Assembly: GCA_028687585.1 (NCBI GenBank)
Contig: JAQTZV010000009.1
Span: forward strand, 62,001-126,000
DNA from: Desulfuromonadaceae bacterium
GTDB taxonomy: Bacteria > Desulfobacterota > Desulfuromonadia > Geobacterales > Pseudopelobacteraceae
Length of the DNA stretch: 64,000 nt
Direction of reading: 5' to 3'
In this document: positions 9,144 to 17,960 of the stretch, piece after piece
Layout: each line of letters starts with the position of its first letter
Numbering within the stretch: the stretch's first letter is position 1
Made by a program: the position numbers and the translations under genes
The notes under the pieces: generated by a model
Told to the model about the DNA's origin: nothing
What the model saw: the letters and a program-made list of their open reading frames with translations, nothing else
The model's database searches: none

Positions 9144-9323
9144 CTACGAATTATACTCATGATGATACATCATTACCAGCCGGGCACGGTTCTCAAGACA
9201 GAGCGGGCATAACTCCCCCGCATCCTGCCACACCTCGCCGGCCAACCACTCACCCGCCTCGGCATATTCGGATCGTGGCGCCTGCTCATCGTATTCCTTA
9301 CGGCACATCGTACATGTTTTCAC
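9144..9323 (-). CDS. Small Cys-rich zinc-ribbon-like protein (59 aa)
   Basis: A 59-residue frame starts with GTG at 9323 and ends with TAG at 9144. The protein has CTMC near the N-terminus and CPLC near residue 40, a four-cysteine pattern suited to one zinc ion, with an acidic helix between. The start codon overlaps the stop of the upstream radical SAM gene as GTGA, and a very strong purine-rich ribosome site (GGAGGGGGAGGGGG) precedes it, so it is almost certainly translated by coupling. It falls below common ORF length cut-offs. Function is unknown; a partner of the radical SAM enzyme is the natural inference. Confidence 0.7.
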   Translation of the reverse strand: MKTCTMCRKEYDEQAPRSEYAEAGEWLAGEVWQDAGELCPLCLENRARLVMMYHHEYNS

Positions 9324-11005
9324 AATGTTTCCCCCTCCCCCTCCAGCGCCCGCTCATACTCCCGCCGCAGCATGGCCTGATCCGCAGTTCCGATGATGCT
9401 CCAGGGGAGGATCTCTTCTGCCGAAATAGTCCGCTGTACATAGCTTTCGGTTTCGATTCCGCAGGTTTTCGCCGCTTTTTTGAGGTTAGCCCCCCCGGCC
9501 ATTTCAATCAGCAGCGGTGACAATCGCCGGTCACCTCGTGACAGGAGCGCCTGCAGATACGATTCACGCAGACTTTCGACCTTCAGCTTGACGTTGGACA
9601 GTCGTTTCAGGCGAATCTCCAGCTGCTTGACTTTGCGCTCCAGCGAGGGGAGCGGCTCCATACCGCACCACTGGAACGGCGTGAACGGTTTGGGAATGAA
9701 GGGGTTGACCGATATGGAAATTTCACCCAGCCGTTTATTGGCCCTTCCACGCTCGATGACCCGTTCACGAATCGTTTCGATCAGGCGGATCATTTCGTCG
9801 AGATCGCCATCTGTTTCGCCCGGCAGACCGATGATGAAATAGAGCTTCAGGTTGAGGATATCGTGAGCAATGAGCATGTCACAGGCATCAAGTATCTCTG
9901 CTTCGGTCAGATTTTTGCGGATGGTATCGCGCATCCGCTGCGACCCCCCTTCGGGAGCCAGAGAGATCGTTTTATGGCCGCTGGCAATAAGGGCTTCCAG
10001 CATATCAGAATCAATGCGGTCGATGCGCAGCGATGATACTGATACCTTGGCTCCCTTGGCGACAATATACCGGCAGAGCCGACCGATACCGGCATAATCT
10101 GACACTGCCGCCCCTACCAGTCCAACCTTGCGGCGATGCGTAAGACCTTCATCGATCAGGGCAACGATATGGTCGAACGGCTGTTGACGAAACGCGCCGT
10201 AGATAAAACCGGAACTGCAGAAACGGCAGCCGCGCGGACAGCCACGACTGACTTCCACCAGAAACATATCGCCGAACTCGGTATTGTCGGTCAGAATCTG
10301 TGAAGCGGACGGTTCGTGCTGTTCGAGGCAGACCGGGGTGCGTGTCACCGGCAGCGGCGCACCCGCTTCGGCATCGTAACCGGTCAGTAGGCCATTATGA
10401 AATCGGGGTTGATACAAGGAGGGGACATACACTCCGGGTATCGCCGTGAACGCCTGCAGCAGTCCACGCCTGCCGTTGTCAATCGGGGAAAGCAGCGTCG
10501 CAACCATGGCCGGAACGACATCCTCACCTTCACCGATACAGATGGCATCAAAAAAGTCGGCGACCGGCTCTGGGTTGATAAAAAAGGCCGCGCCACCGGC
10601 AATTATCAGTGGATCGGAGTGACTGCGCTCATGAGAATAGTGCGGAATACGGGCCAGCGAGAGGATCAGCGGGATATTCAGGTAATCAGGTTCAAACGAG
10701 GTGGAAAAGGCGATGACATCAAAATCAGCCAGAGGGGTCGATGTTTCCAGTGAGAGCAGCGGCGTGCCGCTGCGGCGATACTCTTCGAGTTCCTCACGCT
10801 CAGGGAGAAAGGCACGCTCACAGCGAATATCGGCGGAGCCGGCAAGAAGCCCGTAGACTGTTTGAAAACCAAGGCTGCTCATCCCGGTCTGGTAGCGGCT
10901 CGGGGAGACGAGGCAGATCGAAAGGTCACCCACCCGGCCGTATGCCTGGAGATGCGTTTCCGCCCGAAGCAGGACCCGGTGCCGCTGCCGGATATCCCGG
11001 CTCAT
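9320..11005 (-). CDS. B12-binding-type radical SAM protein (TIGR03960-like)
   Basis: The 561-residue protein has an N-terminal cobalamin-binding-like domain (ICLVSPSRYQTGMSSLGFQ, then IAGGAAFFINPEPVADFFDA with GEGED) followed by a radical SAM barrel whose [4Fe-4S] cysteines lie in RGCPRGCRFCSSGF. IIGLPGETDGD is the usual post-barrel glycine motif. The closest remembered family is the unassigned radical SAM group TIGR03960, which in many bacteria is joined or adjacent to a TIGR03936 domain; that second domain is absent here. The substrate is unknown. Its stop codon overlaps the start of the small zinc-ribbon gene. The ribosome site before the ATG at 11005 is weak. Confidence 0.8.
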   Translation of the reverse strand: MSRDIRQRHRVLLRAETHLQAYGRVGDLSICLVSPSRYQTGMSSLGFQTVYGLLAGSADIRCERAFLPEREELEEYRRSGTPLLSLETSTPLADFDVIAFSTSFEPDYLNIPLILSLARIPHYSHERSHSDPLIIAGGAAFFINPEPVADFFDAICIGEGEDVVPAMVATLLSPIDNGRRGLLQAFTAIPGVYVPSLYQPRFHNGLLTGYDAEAGAPLPVTRTPVCLEQHEPSASQILTDNTEFGDMFLVEVSRGCPRGCRFCSSGFIYGAFRQQPFDHIVALIDEGLTHRRKVGLVGAAVSDYAGIGRLCRYIVAKGAKVSVSSLRIDRIDSDMLEALIASGHKTISLAPEGGSQRMRDTIRKNLTEAEILDACDMLIAHDILNLKLYFIIGLPGETDGDLDEMIRLIETIRERVIERGRANKRLGEISISVNPFIPKPFTPFQWCGMEPLPSLERKVKQLEIRLKRLSNVKLKVESLRESYLQALLSRGDRRLSPLLIEMAGGANLKKAAKTCGIETESYVQRTISAEEILPWSIIGTADQAMLRREYERALEGEGETL

Positions 11006-11035
11006 AAATGTGCAACCGGGAACGGTGCCGGAAGT

Positions 11036-11067
11036 TCAAAAGACAAACGCCGCAAGAGCGGCGTTTG
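11036..11067 (-). terminator. Intrinsic terminator after sfrA
   Basis: A perfect 10-bp stem (CAAACGCCGC at 11044-11053 and GCGGCGTTTG at 11058-11067) with a four-base loop is followed on the minus strand by TCTTTTG. It lies 32 bases beyond the sfrA stop and before the radical SAM gene, so it should end the sfrBA transcript. Confidence 0.75.
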
Positions 11068-11098
11068 CTTGATCATATTCAGAGCAGCGGACATGCTG

Positions 11099-13699
11099 TC
11101 AGGCTTTTGAAAGGGAAACATACTGCGGGAACGATGCAGAACCGGTGACTCTGTTGACTGCGGCACCCCTGAAATGCGCCGGGACAAACAGGGCACCTTT
11201 CGAGATCTGGTCCGTCAGCCGTGCTTTCAATGAGACAACCCCGGTATCCGAAGTGATGGCCAGCAGCTCTCCGGTGCTGACGCCGAGCGAGGCGGCATCT
11301 TCACAGGAAAGATCAACATACGCTTCGGGTACAACCAGCAGATTGTTTTTCGACTCGGTCGTCATGGAACCGTTATGGTGCAGTACCGGGCCGATTGTCA
11401 GAGCAAATGGACGAGCTCCCGCTGCCGGAGCAAGCGGGGCAAGAGGCTGACAGGTAAATGAAGTCGTGCGGTTTTTAATGCGTCCCATCCGGCAGCCATC
11501 ATGGTCGCAGACGTCACGGTAGAGACCGGTCAACGATGTTATTTCATGATGCAGGTCAGCAGGTGCCTGTGCGCCACCGGTCGATTTCGGCGCAATCAGG
11601 TTGTGCAGCGCGGTCAGGATAACAGCGTCACTGCGGGAATTTCCCGCCGGTTTGGCAGCGGCGCTGAAGCATTGCACCCGGTTATCCACCGAGGTGAATG
11701 AACCGGTCTTTTCAGCACCTGTTGCAGTTGGGAGGACGACATGTGCAATTTTGGCTGTGTCGGTAAGGAAGAGATCCTGGACCACGAGAAGATCGAGTTT
11801 CAGCAGCGCCTTTTCAATGCGTGAGCGATTCGGCATGAAATGGAGCGGGTCGCTTCCCATGACGTACAACGCTTTTATCTCTCCGGCTTCAATCGCGTCG
11901 ACAATTTGAAACAGGTTTTTTCCGGGAATGGCAGGGACAGTGGCATTCCAGGCAGAACCAAATGTGGTAGCGGCATGCTCGTAGGTATGATATCCGGGGA
12001 GGTACTCGGGACAGACCCCCATATCCAGCATTCCCTGCGTATTGTTTTTCTCGTCGAGCGGATAAATGCCTGCTCCGGTCTCAGTAACGGCTCCGGTCAG
12101 CAGCGCCAAATTAACCGTTCCGGCAACGGCGTTTTTGCTGTCTGCCGAACGGATGACATCAGCACCATAAATCACCGCGGTTCGCCCTCCGGAACAGATG
12201 AGAGCAGCGGTCGCTCGGAACTGCGCTTCAGAGATGCCGGAGATTTGGGTGATGCGCTCAAACGAAAGTGCGTCAAGCGATGACTTGAGGATTTCCAGAT
12301 TGGAAACAGAGACCGGAGAAGCAAGCCCTTCGGCCAACATCGCCTTATTAAGACCGGCGACAAGCCAGGCTTCGCTGCCGGGTCGGCACTGCAGGAACGC
12401 ATTGGCATATTTGTTCATCGAGCTGACACGACTGCCGGCCAGCACCAGTTTTGCATCGTTTTTCGTGGCGGCCTGAATCACGCGATAGGCAAATCCAGCT
12501 GATTCAGCTTTAAGATCTGCTCCGATCACCACGATAGCGGTCGCTTTTTCTATCGCATCCATAGCGAAGGTGCCGCCGCTGTAGCCAAGCATCTCATACT
12601 GAATGATCTGGGAGGGGAGGAAGCCGAGCCGTGCTTCTGAGTCGATGTTATTGGTTCCCACCGCTCCGCGCATGAATTTCTGGAACAGATAACTTTCCTC
12701 GTTGGTTACGCGGGGTGAACCGATACCTGCGACGGCATCCGGGCCGGCAGAGGCAATAATCTGCTGAAATTTTCCGCTTGCAGCTCCCAGTGCCTGGTCC
12801 CATGTTGCCATTCGCAGGGAACCGGACGCATCCTTGATCAGTGGCGACTTCAGGCGGTCAGACGCATTGAATGCGGCATAGCCGAAACGGCCGTTGATGC
12901 AGAGATTGCCCCTGTTATATCCGTCATCAGAGCTGGTAACCCGCTCCACACGGCTATTTGCGACATGGTATTCGATTTCGCATCCGGAAGAGCAGAAGGC
13001 ACAGACGCTCTTCGTTACCGCAAAGCTCCAGGGACGGCCGCGGAATTTGAACGGTTTGCTGATCAACGTGCCGGTCGGACAGGCCCCGATGCAGTTGCCG
13101 CAGAAATCGCAATCAAGCGGCGCACCGGTAATGGTGTCAATGATCGTATTGTCACCGCGGTCGACAACCTCGATGGCTTCACGACCGACGACTTCACGGC
13201 AGACTTTGACACATTTTTCGCAGAGGATACAGCGGTTCGGATCGCTCTCCAGCAGCTTCCAGTCATAACGGATCGGCAAACGCTCCAGCACAGCACTGTA
13301 GTTGTTTTTGTCTACTTTAAGCGAATAGCAGGTATTCTGCAGATCGCATTCACCGGCGGCATCGCAGATCGGGCAGTCGAGTGGATGATTGACCAGCATA
13401 AGTTCCAGAGTCTTTTTACGGGCAGACTCAAGCTCCGGCGATGTCGTGATAACCGTAATGCCGTCCTTGACCGGAGTATTGCAGGCAGTCATAAAGCGCT
13501 CGACACCTTCGACTTTGACGATGCATACCCGGCAGGCACCGGTTGTGGAGATCTTCTTCAGCCAGCAGAGGGTCGGAATTTTAATGCCGATCTGCGCAGC
13601 CGCTTCCAGAATGGTGGTACCGGCAGGCACCGTTACCTGGGTGCCGTCGATGGTGACGGTTGCTGTCGTACTTTTGTCGCTGGGGTCTATGTGTGCCAT
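11099..13699 (-). CDS. sfrA: NADPH:Fe(III) oxidoreductase alpha subunit-like (NuoG/molybdopterin family)
   Basis: The 866 residues resemble NuoG and the alpha subunit SfrA of the Geobacter soluble NADPH-dependent Fe(III) reductase. In order: a [2Fe-2S] ferredoxin domain (Cys 45, 56, 59, 73), a NuoG-type cluster region DCPICDAAGECDLQ, two [4Fe-4S] motifs CILCEKCVKVC and CDFCGNCIGACP, a further CAFCSSGC motif, and a molybdopterin-oxidoreductase-like domain to the end. The neighbour SfrB supplies the nucleotide-binding part. AAGGAG precedes the ATG. In the studied Geobacter enzyme the physiological role is debated and may be NADPH reoxidation rather than iron respiration. Assignment as sfrA rests on domain order and the sfrB neighbour. 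Confidence 0.8.
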   Translation of the reverse strand: MAHIDPSDKSTTATVTIDGTQVTVPAGTTILEAAAQIGIKIPTLCWLKKISTTGACRVCIVKVEGVERFMTACNTPVKDGITVITTSPELESARKKTLELMLVNHPLDCPICDAAGECDLQNTCYSLKVDKNNYSAVLERLPIRYDWKLLESDPNRCILCEKCVKVCREVVGREAIEVVDRGDNTIIDTITGAPLDCDFCGNCIGACPTGTLISKPFKFRGRPWSFAVTKSVCAFCSSGCEIEYHVANSRVERVTSSDDGYNRGNLCINGRFGYAAFNASDRLKSPLIKDASGSLRMATWDQALGAASGKFQQIIASAGPDAVAGIGSPRVTNEESYLFQKFMRGAVGTNNIDSEARLGFLPSQIIQYEMLGYSGGTFAMDAIEKATAIVVIGADLKAESAGFAYRVIQAATKNDAKLVLAGSRVSSMNKYANAFLQCRPGSEAWLVAGLNKAMLAEGLASPVSVSNLEILKSSLDALSFERITQISGISEAQFRATAALICSGGRTAVIYGADVIRSADSKNAVAGTVNLALLTGAVTETGAGIYPLDEKNNTQGMLDMGVCPEYLPGYHTYEHAATTFGSAWNATVPAIPGKNLFQIVDAIEAGEIKALYVMGSDPLHFMPNRSRIEKALLKLDLLVVQDLFLTDTAKIAHVVLPTATGAEKTGSFTSVDNRVQCFSAAAKPAGNSRSDAVILTALHNLIAPKSTGGAQAPADLHHEITSLTGLYRDVCDHDGCRMGRIKNRTTSFTCQPLAPLAPAAGARPFALTIGPVLHHNGSMTTESKNNLLVVPEAYVDLSCEDAASLGVSTGELLAITSDTGVVSLKARLTDQISKGALFVPAHFRGAAVNRVTGSASFPQYVSLSKA

Positions 13700-13719
13700 C
13701 TTAACGGTTTCTCCTTTTT

Positions 13720-13850
13720 ATCCCCCCACCCCTTGCGGGCGGGGGTCAGGGGGCGGGGGCGTTTGCCATGCTCGACTCCGTTGGCAGCTTCACCCACCCC
13801 TCAATCCCCTCCTTTAGGCCCCAGAGGGTCCGTCAAGGGAGGGGAAGTAA
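13720..13850. repeat. GC-skewed extragenic repeat-like sequence between sfrB and sfrA
   Basis: The 155-base gap between the two sfr genes is filled by runs of C on the plus strand, with near-complementary arms (CCCCTCCTT about 13806 and AAGGGAGGGG about 13836) and a second G/C-rich block at 13723-13760. This is the look of the short extragenic palindromic repeats common in this bacterial group. Only one copy is in the window, so repeat status is unproven. It could act as an attenuator that lowers sfrA relative to sfrB. Confidence 0.4.
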
Positions 13851-13854
13851 AATT

Positions 13855-15879
13855 TTACAGTGCCACCATCGCCATTCTATAGCATCTCAGGCAGCGGTCA
13901 GCCTCAACCTGCGCGGTTGTATCGCTAAAGCCGAGTTCGACTTCGCGATAGTTTCCCTTGGCGGCACGTTCGCGGCCATGTACCTCTTTTTGGTTGGCGC
14001 GATCAGAAGAATCGAGCCAGGGGACCGACTCGCCCTTGTCGTAGACACCCAGGTAGGTCAGCAGATCATCGAAGATATCCTGTTCGGAAAGATACGCCTT
14101 CCCCTCTTCCAGCCAGCGCTGAATAACCAGTGCGGCTCGGTGGGCATTACCGATGCAGGCCACAACCGTCAGCGGCCCGATTTCGGCATCACCGCCGGCG
14201 AAGACGCCGTCGCAGTCGGTAATGAGCGAACGGGACAGCATGTTGCCCATACTGTCTTTCAGATCCTTGCCGGCAGCATCTTTCAGAGGGAGATGCTTCG
14301 TAACAACGGTGTTCCACTTGGTAATATCAATGCCCATATCCGGCGGTATGAAACCTAGGTCAGGGTCCTGGCCGATAGCCGGAATAACCGTGTCGCACTC
14401 GACGATAAATTCACTCCCCGGTACCGGCTCGGGACGACGACGACCCGAGGCATCCGGTTCGCCCATGGCCATGCGCACACATTCGACACCGGTCACCTGA
14501 TCGGCGGCATCAACGACAACTCTGGTCGGGAGAACCTGGAATTCAAAACGGACTCCCTCCTCATCAGCACCATCAACCTCCCACACATCAGCCGGCATCT
14601 CCTTACGGGAGCGGCGGTAGAGCAGGATTGATTCTTCGGCGCCTTCACGGAGAGCTACACGGACACAGTCGATGGCAGTGTTACCGCCGCCGACCACGCA
14701 CACTTTCTTACCCATGCCGGTCGGATTGCCCAGATAGGCCTCACGCAGGAAATCGATCCCGCCGGAGAGAAATCCCTTGTACCCCTTGTCCTCACCCTCA
14801 ACCCCCATCGGCTTGGAACGGTGGGCACCGGGTGCCAGAAATACCGCATCGTACTGCTGCTTTAGCTCGGGGAGAGAAATATCTTTGCCGACGCGCATGT
14901 TGTATTTGATTTCTGAACCGACCGACTCAATGATATCGACATCGCGCTGCAGGATGTGGCGCGGCATACGGTAGGCCGGTATGCCGACCGCAATCATGCC
15001 GCCGCCATACCCTTCCGGTAACGCCTCAAAAATGGTTGATTTGTACCCTTCCAGCCCCAGATAGTAGGCGCAGGCAAGTCCGGCAGGGCCGGCGCCGACA
15101 ATGGCGACCTTCTTCTCTTTGGCCGGTTTTGCCACCATGGGGGGGGTGATATTATGCTGCCACTCGTAGTCGGAGGCGGTGCGCTTGAGTACCATGATAT
15201 TGATGGCATCATCGACGTTTTTGCGCCGGCAGGCGGTCTCGCAGGGGTGCGGACAGACACGGCCGCAGACAGCAGGCATCGGCATATTCTCACGGATAGT
15301 GGCCAACGCTTCGCCATACTGATAATTTTTGATTTCCTCTATGTACTTGGGAATGTCGATATGCGAGGGGCACTTGTCCATGCAGGGTGCCGTAATTTTG
15401 TGAATAAATATTGCCGGTTCGGTATTCGGACCGCACGCACTGTTCATGTAGGCCAGGAAATCGGCCCGATAGTGGGTTACCGCGTCGAAAACCGGTACTG
15501 TGGCGCTCTGGCAGAGAGTACACTTGCAGTTTTTCAGCAGTTCGGCCAGTTCACCAACCGTATCCAGATCCGTCTCGGCAGCAGTACGGTTCAACACATT
15601 CTGGAAAAGGTCCATCAGCACCTTGGTGCCCTTCTTGCCGGGAGTGCAGCGGCCGCAGCAGTAGAGTGTCTGGACACGTTTCATATACTCGGCGGTCATC
15701 GCCGGAATATCAACATACTTGTCAAAAACGATGATACCGTCCCACCCCATAAAGGCACGCAGCGGGCGTTCGCCATCAAAGGCGACCGGAAGCTTGTACG
15801 AAACTGCTTGTGCCTCGACTGATTCATTCCTGTTATCTACTACAGTACCGCCCCACGTGGAAAAAACGACCTTTGCCAC
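13855..15879 (-). CDS. sfrB: NADPH:Fe(III) oxidoreductase beta subunit-like (GltD family)
   Basis: This flavoprotein of 674 residues combines a NuoF-type iron-sulfur region (CCGRCTPGKKGT), an Fe-S segment of the GltD N-terminal type (CMDKCPSHIDIPKY and CGRVCPHPCETACRR), an FAD site VAIVGAGPAGLACAYYLGLE and an NADP site VCVVGGGNTAIDCVRVA, as in glutamate synthase small subunit and SfrB. It would oxidise NADPH and pass electrons to SfrA. The frame can start at TTG 15894, but GTG at 15879 is preferred: GGAGG lies five bases before it and the protein then starts MAKVVFSTWGG. It is the first gene of the sfrBA operon. Confidence 0.85.
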   Translation of the reverse strand: MAKVVFSTWGGTVVDNRNESVEAQAVSYKLPVAFDGERPLRAFMGWDGIIVFDKYVDIPAMTAEYMKRVQTLYCCGRCTPGKKGTKVLMDLFQNVLNRTAAETDLDTVGELAELLKNCKCTLCQSATVPVFDAVTHYRADFLAYMNSACGPNTEPAIFIHKITAPCMDKCPSHIDIPKYIEEIKNYQYGEALATIRENMPMPAVCGRVCPHPCETACRRKNVDDAINIMVLKRTASDYEWQHNITPPMVAKPAKEKKVAIVGAGPAGLACAYYLGLEGYKSTIFEALPEGYGGGMIAVGIPAYRMPRHILQRDVDIIESVGSEIKYNMRVGKDISLPELKQQYDAVFLAPGAHRSKPMGVEGEDKGYKGFLSGGIDFLREAYLGNPTGMGKKVCVVGGGNTAIDCVRVALREGAEESILLYRRSRKEMPADVWEVDGADEEGVRFEFQVLPTRVVVDAADQVTGVECVRMAMGEPDASGRRRPEPVPGSEFIVECDTVIPAIGQDPDLGFIPPDMGIDITKWNTVVTKHLPLKDAAGKDLKDSMGNMLSRSLITDCDGVFAGGDAEIGPLTVVACIGNAHRAALVIQRWLEEGKAYLSEQDIFDDLLTYLGVYDKGESVPWLDSSDRANQKEVHGRERAAKGNYREVELGFSDTTAQVEADRCLRCYRMAMVAL

Positions 15880-16115
15880 AAAAACCTCCGCCAACCAACC
15901 CGAAAAACAGGGTTAAGTATTCGGTATTATTGAATAAAATATTTTACATTGATTGTATACAGTATGCATGATTATCACAATAACACCCTATAAATCAAGG
16001 AAAAAACAGTCAGATGTTCTCTGTATACGTAACCGGTTTTACCTTTATTTTATTTGTGATATGCGCGAATATGATTGCCGTTCCAATCCTCACGTACAAG
16101 GAGTAAATACCGCGT

Positions 16116-17258
16116 ATGCCAGAACATCAAAACAGTGACATCGCCTTTCGGCGACTCTTCGAAACCAATATGGGCATTAAACCGGGAGAACGGGTACTTG
16201 TCTTCAGCGACACTATCCGCCCGGACGAAACAGTATCGGCATCAGACCGTGACAGGCGGGTCCGCCTCAATGCCGCAGCGCGTGCCGTCGCAGAATTTGC
16301 TGGGCGGATATACGGCTGCTGCAGTTTTGTTGAATTTCCCGCCACCCCGGCTTCGGGGGCAGAGCCGCCAGAGGAATTGTGGGAAGCAACTTTCGGCAAA
16401 ACTATCATGGCAGGGCTAAAATCAGAGGGCCTGCTGGGAAAGCTTCTCGCCAAGGCGGCATCGCCGGAAGAGATCGGCCGGGCCAGAAAAATTGTTCTTG
16501 ATCAGCAGGGAGACGTTGCTAGAATTATCATTGCATTATCAAACAACTCTAGCAGCCACACCCGCTATCGGGCATTGGCCTGTGCAGCCGGTTGCCGTTT
16601 TGCCAGCCTGCCGCATTTCGATCCGGAGATGTTTCATACATCAATGACCGTTGACTGGAGCGCTCTGGCAGCCCGTACCGCCGGTCTTGTAGCAGCGGTG
16701 AACCGGGCTGAATGGATCAGGGTTACCACTCCAAATGGCACCGGCATGATGATATGCAAACAGGGACGACAGGCTGGCGGAGATGATGGTTTGCTGACAG
16801 CGCCGGGAAGTTTTGGCAATTTGCCGGCCGGCGAAGCGTATTTTGCCCCGTTGGAGGGGAAAAGTCACGGCACCATGGTGATCGAATGGGGGCCGACCCA
16901 TAAGCTTGACGAACCGGTTATTCTGACGGTCGAGAACGGTGTCGTTGTGCAGATTGCCGGCAACGATCCTCATCGCGCCCGACTGGAAGCCAAATTTGCT
17001 GAACATGCCAACTGCCGCAACATAGCTGAACTGGGCATCGGCACCAACGACAAGGCCAGTCGCCCTGATAACGTACTGGAAGCAGAGAAAATTCTCGGTA
17101 CGATTCATATTGCATTAGGCGATAACAGCGGTTTTGGCGGCGCGGTCAGCGCACCATTCCATGAAGATTATGTTTTCTATCAACCGACACTGACGGCGAT
17201 TATGGCGGATGGGAGTGAGCGGGTTATTATTACTGATGGAACGCTCAATCTCGACTGA
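16116..17258 (+). CDS. M29-like (aminopeptidase T family) metallopeptidase
   Basis: The 380-residue protein has features of the M29 aminopeptidase group: an N-terminal alpha/beta part, and a C-terminal part with ELGIGTND, then EKILGTIHIALGDNSGFGG and HEDYVF, where family members place their metal-binding Glu, His and Asp. It likely removes N-terminal amino acids from peptides in the cytoplasm using two divalent metals. AAGGAG lies before the ATG at slightly long spacing (12 bases). The gene diverges from sfrB across 221 bases that must carry both promoters. The family call is moderately secure; substrate range is unknown. Confidence 0.72.
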   Translation: MPEHQNSDIAFRRLFETNMGIKPGERVLVFSDTIRPDETVSASDRDRRVRLNAAARAVAEFAGRIYGCCSFVEFPATPASGAEPPEELWEATFGKTIMAGLKSEGLLGKLLAKAASPEEIGRARKIVLDQQGDVARIIIALSNNSSSHTRYRALACAAGCRFASLPHFDPEMFHTSMTVDWSALAARTAGLVAAVNRAEWIRVTTPNGTGMMICKQGRQAGGDDGLLTAPGSFGNLPAGEAYFAPLEGKSHGTMVIEWGPTHKLDEPVILTVENGVVVQIAGNDPHRARLEAKFAEHANCRNIAELGIGTNDKASRPDNVLEAEKILGTIHIALGDNSGFGGAVSAPFHEDYVFYQPTLTAIMADGSERVIITDGTLNLD

Positions 17259-17329
17259 TGGCTTCCGCCGTCAAGGCTTCAAGAGGGGTTGCGCCTTCAA
17301 CTTGTTACGGTACTGTATTTTCGCCGACG

Positions 17330-17535
17330 GCTATGCTAGTTTCTGTCCGGAAACTCCGGACAAAAACTGCTGGTTTCCGATTTGGAAAGCGGGGATTTTT
17401 TCTTCTGGCAAGGAAATCAAGGATTTGTGCGGAGGCGTACACCGGTACGCCGCACAAACAAAGCCGAAGATTAACGCCGCCAGGGGAAAAAAGCACCCTT
17501 TCCGGGCGGAAACTATGCTACTGTCCGCCCGGTTA
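17330..17535 (+). other. Highly structured leader upstream of the cytochrome gene
   Basis: The 313-base gap before the cytochrome gene has no credible gene but several hairpins. TGTCCGG/CCGGACA encloses a five-base loop at 17344-17362. A 14-bp stem with a three-base bulge spans 17424-17458 (TTTGTGC + GGCGTAC pairing GTACGCC + GCACAAA around ACCG). CCGGGCGGA/TCCGCCCGG pairs 17502-17510 with 17524-17532. The word CTATGCTA followed by CTGTCCG occurs at both ends. This looks like a regulatory leader, but it could not be matched to a known riboswitch class. Confidence 0.4.
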
Positions 17536-17571
17536 CAACTCATAAACATTCTGCAACACTGGAGCACCTCT

Positions 17572-17904
17572 ATGAAATACCTCCTTTTGTTTATTGCCAT
17601 CTCTGCGGTTGCGGTGAGCGGCTGTACCATGTTCACTGCCTGGAAAAGTATTCCGCCACCCGGTGGATGCGACCAGTGTCATACTCTGCCGATCAGTGCC
17701 AACTGGCAGGCTGTTTACAAGCCGGCAACGGTGGCGGATGAGCGCGGTCGCCTCCCCTTCCAGACTCCGGAGTATAATCAGCCTGAACTTGGTGGACAAG
17801 TGTCTCCTCTGGAGGCGAAGAAAGTTGAAGAAAAAGCCTGCTTCGACTGCCACAAAGCTCCCACAAAGTCGCATAAGGATCTGAAAGGGCGCTTTCATCA
17901 TTAA
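17572..17904 (+). CDS. Two-haem c-type cytochrome lipoprotein
   Basis: The 110-residue protein begins with a lipoprotein signal peptide (lipobox VSGC, lipidated Cys18) and contains two c-haem sites, CDQCH at 33-37 and CFDCH at 90-94. It is therefore expected to be attached to a membrane on the periplasmic or outer face and to carry electrons. The open frame continues upstream for 121 codons, but the signal peptide fixes the start at 17572, with GGAG nine bases before it. It lies 56 bases ahead of acnA on the same strand and may share its transcript. A long structured leader precedes it. Confidence 0.82.
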   Translation: MKYLLLFIAISAVAVSGCTMFTAWKSIPPPGGCDQCHTLPISANWQAVYKPATVADERGRLPFQTPEYNQPELGGQVSPLEAKKVEEKACFDCHKAPTKSHKDLKGRFHH

Positions 17905-17960
17905 CTGACACGTGCCCTGCTTTTTCATACCGTTAAACTCCTGTACGAAGGAGACTGAAC

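Noticed and set aside
12965-13882. 305-codon plus-strand open frame across sfrA
   Set aside because: Antisense to the cysteine-rich N-terminal half of SfrA; no recognisable product.
17209-17571. Coding extension upstream of the cytochrome start
   Set aside because: The open frame has no conserved features and the lipoprotein signal peptide at 17572 fixes the true N-terminus.
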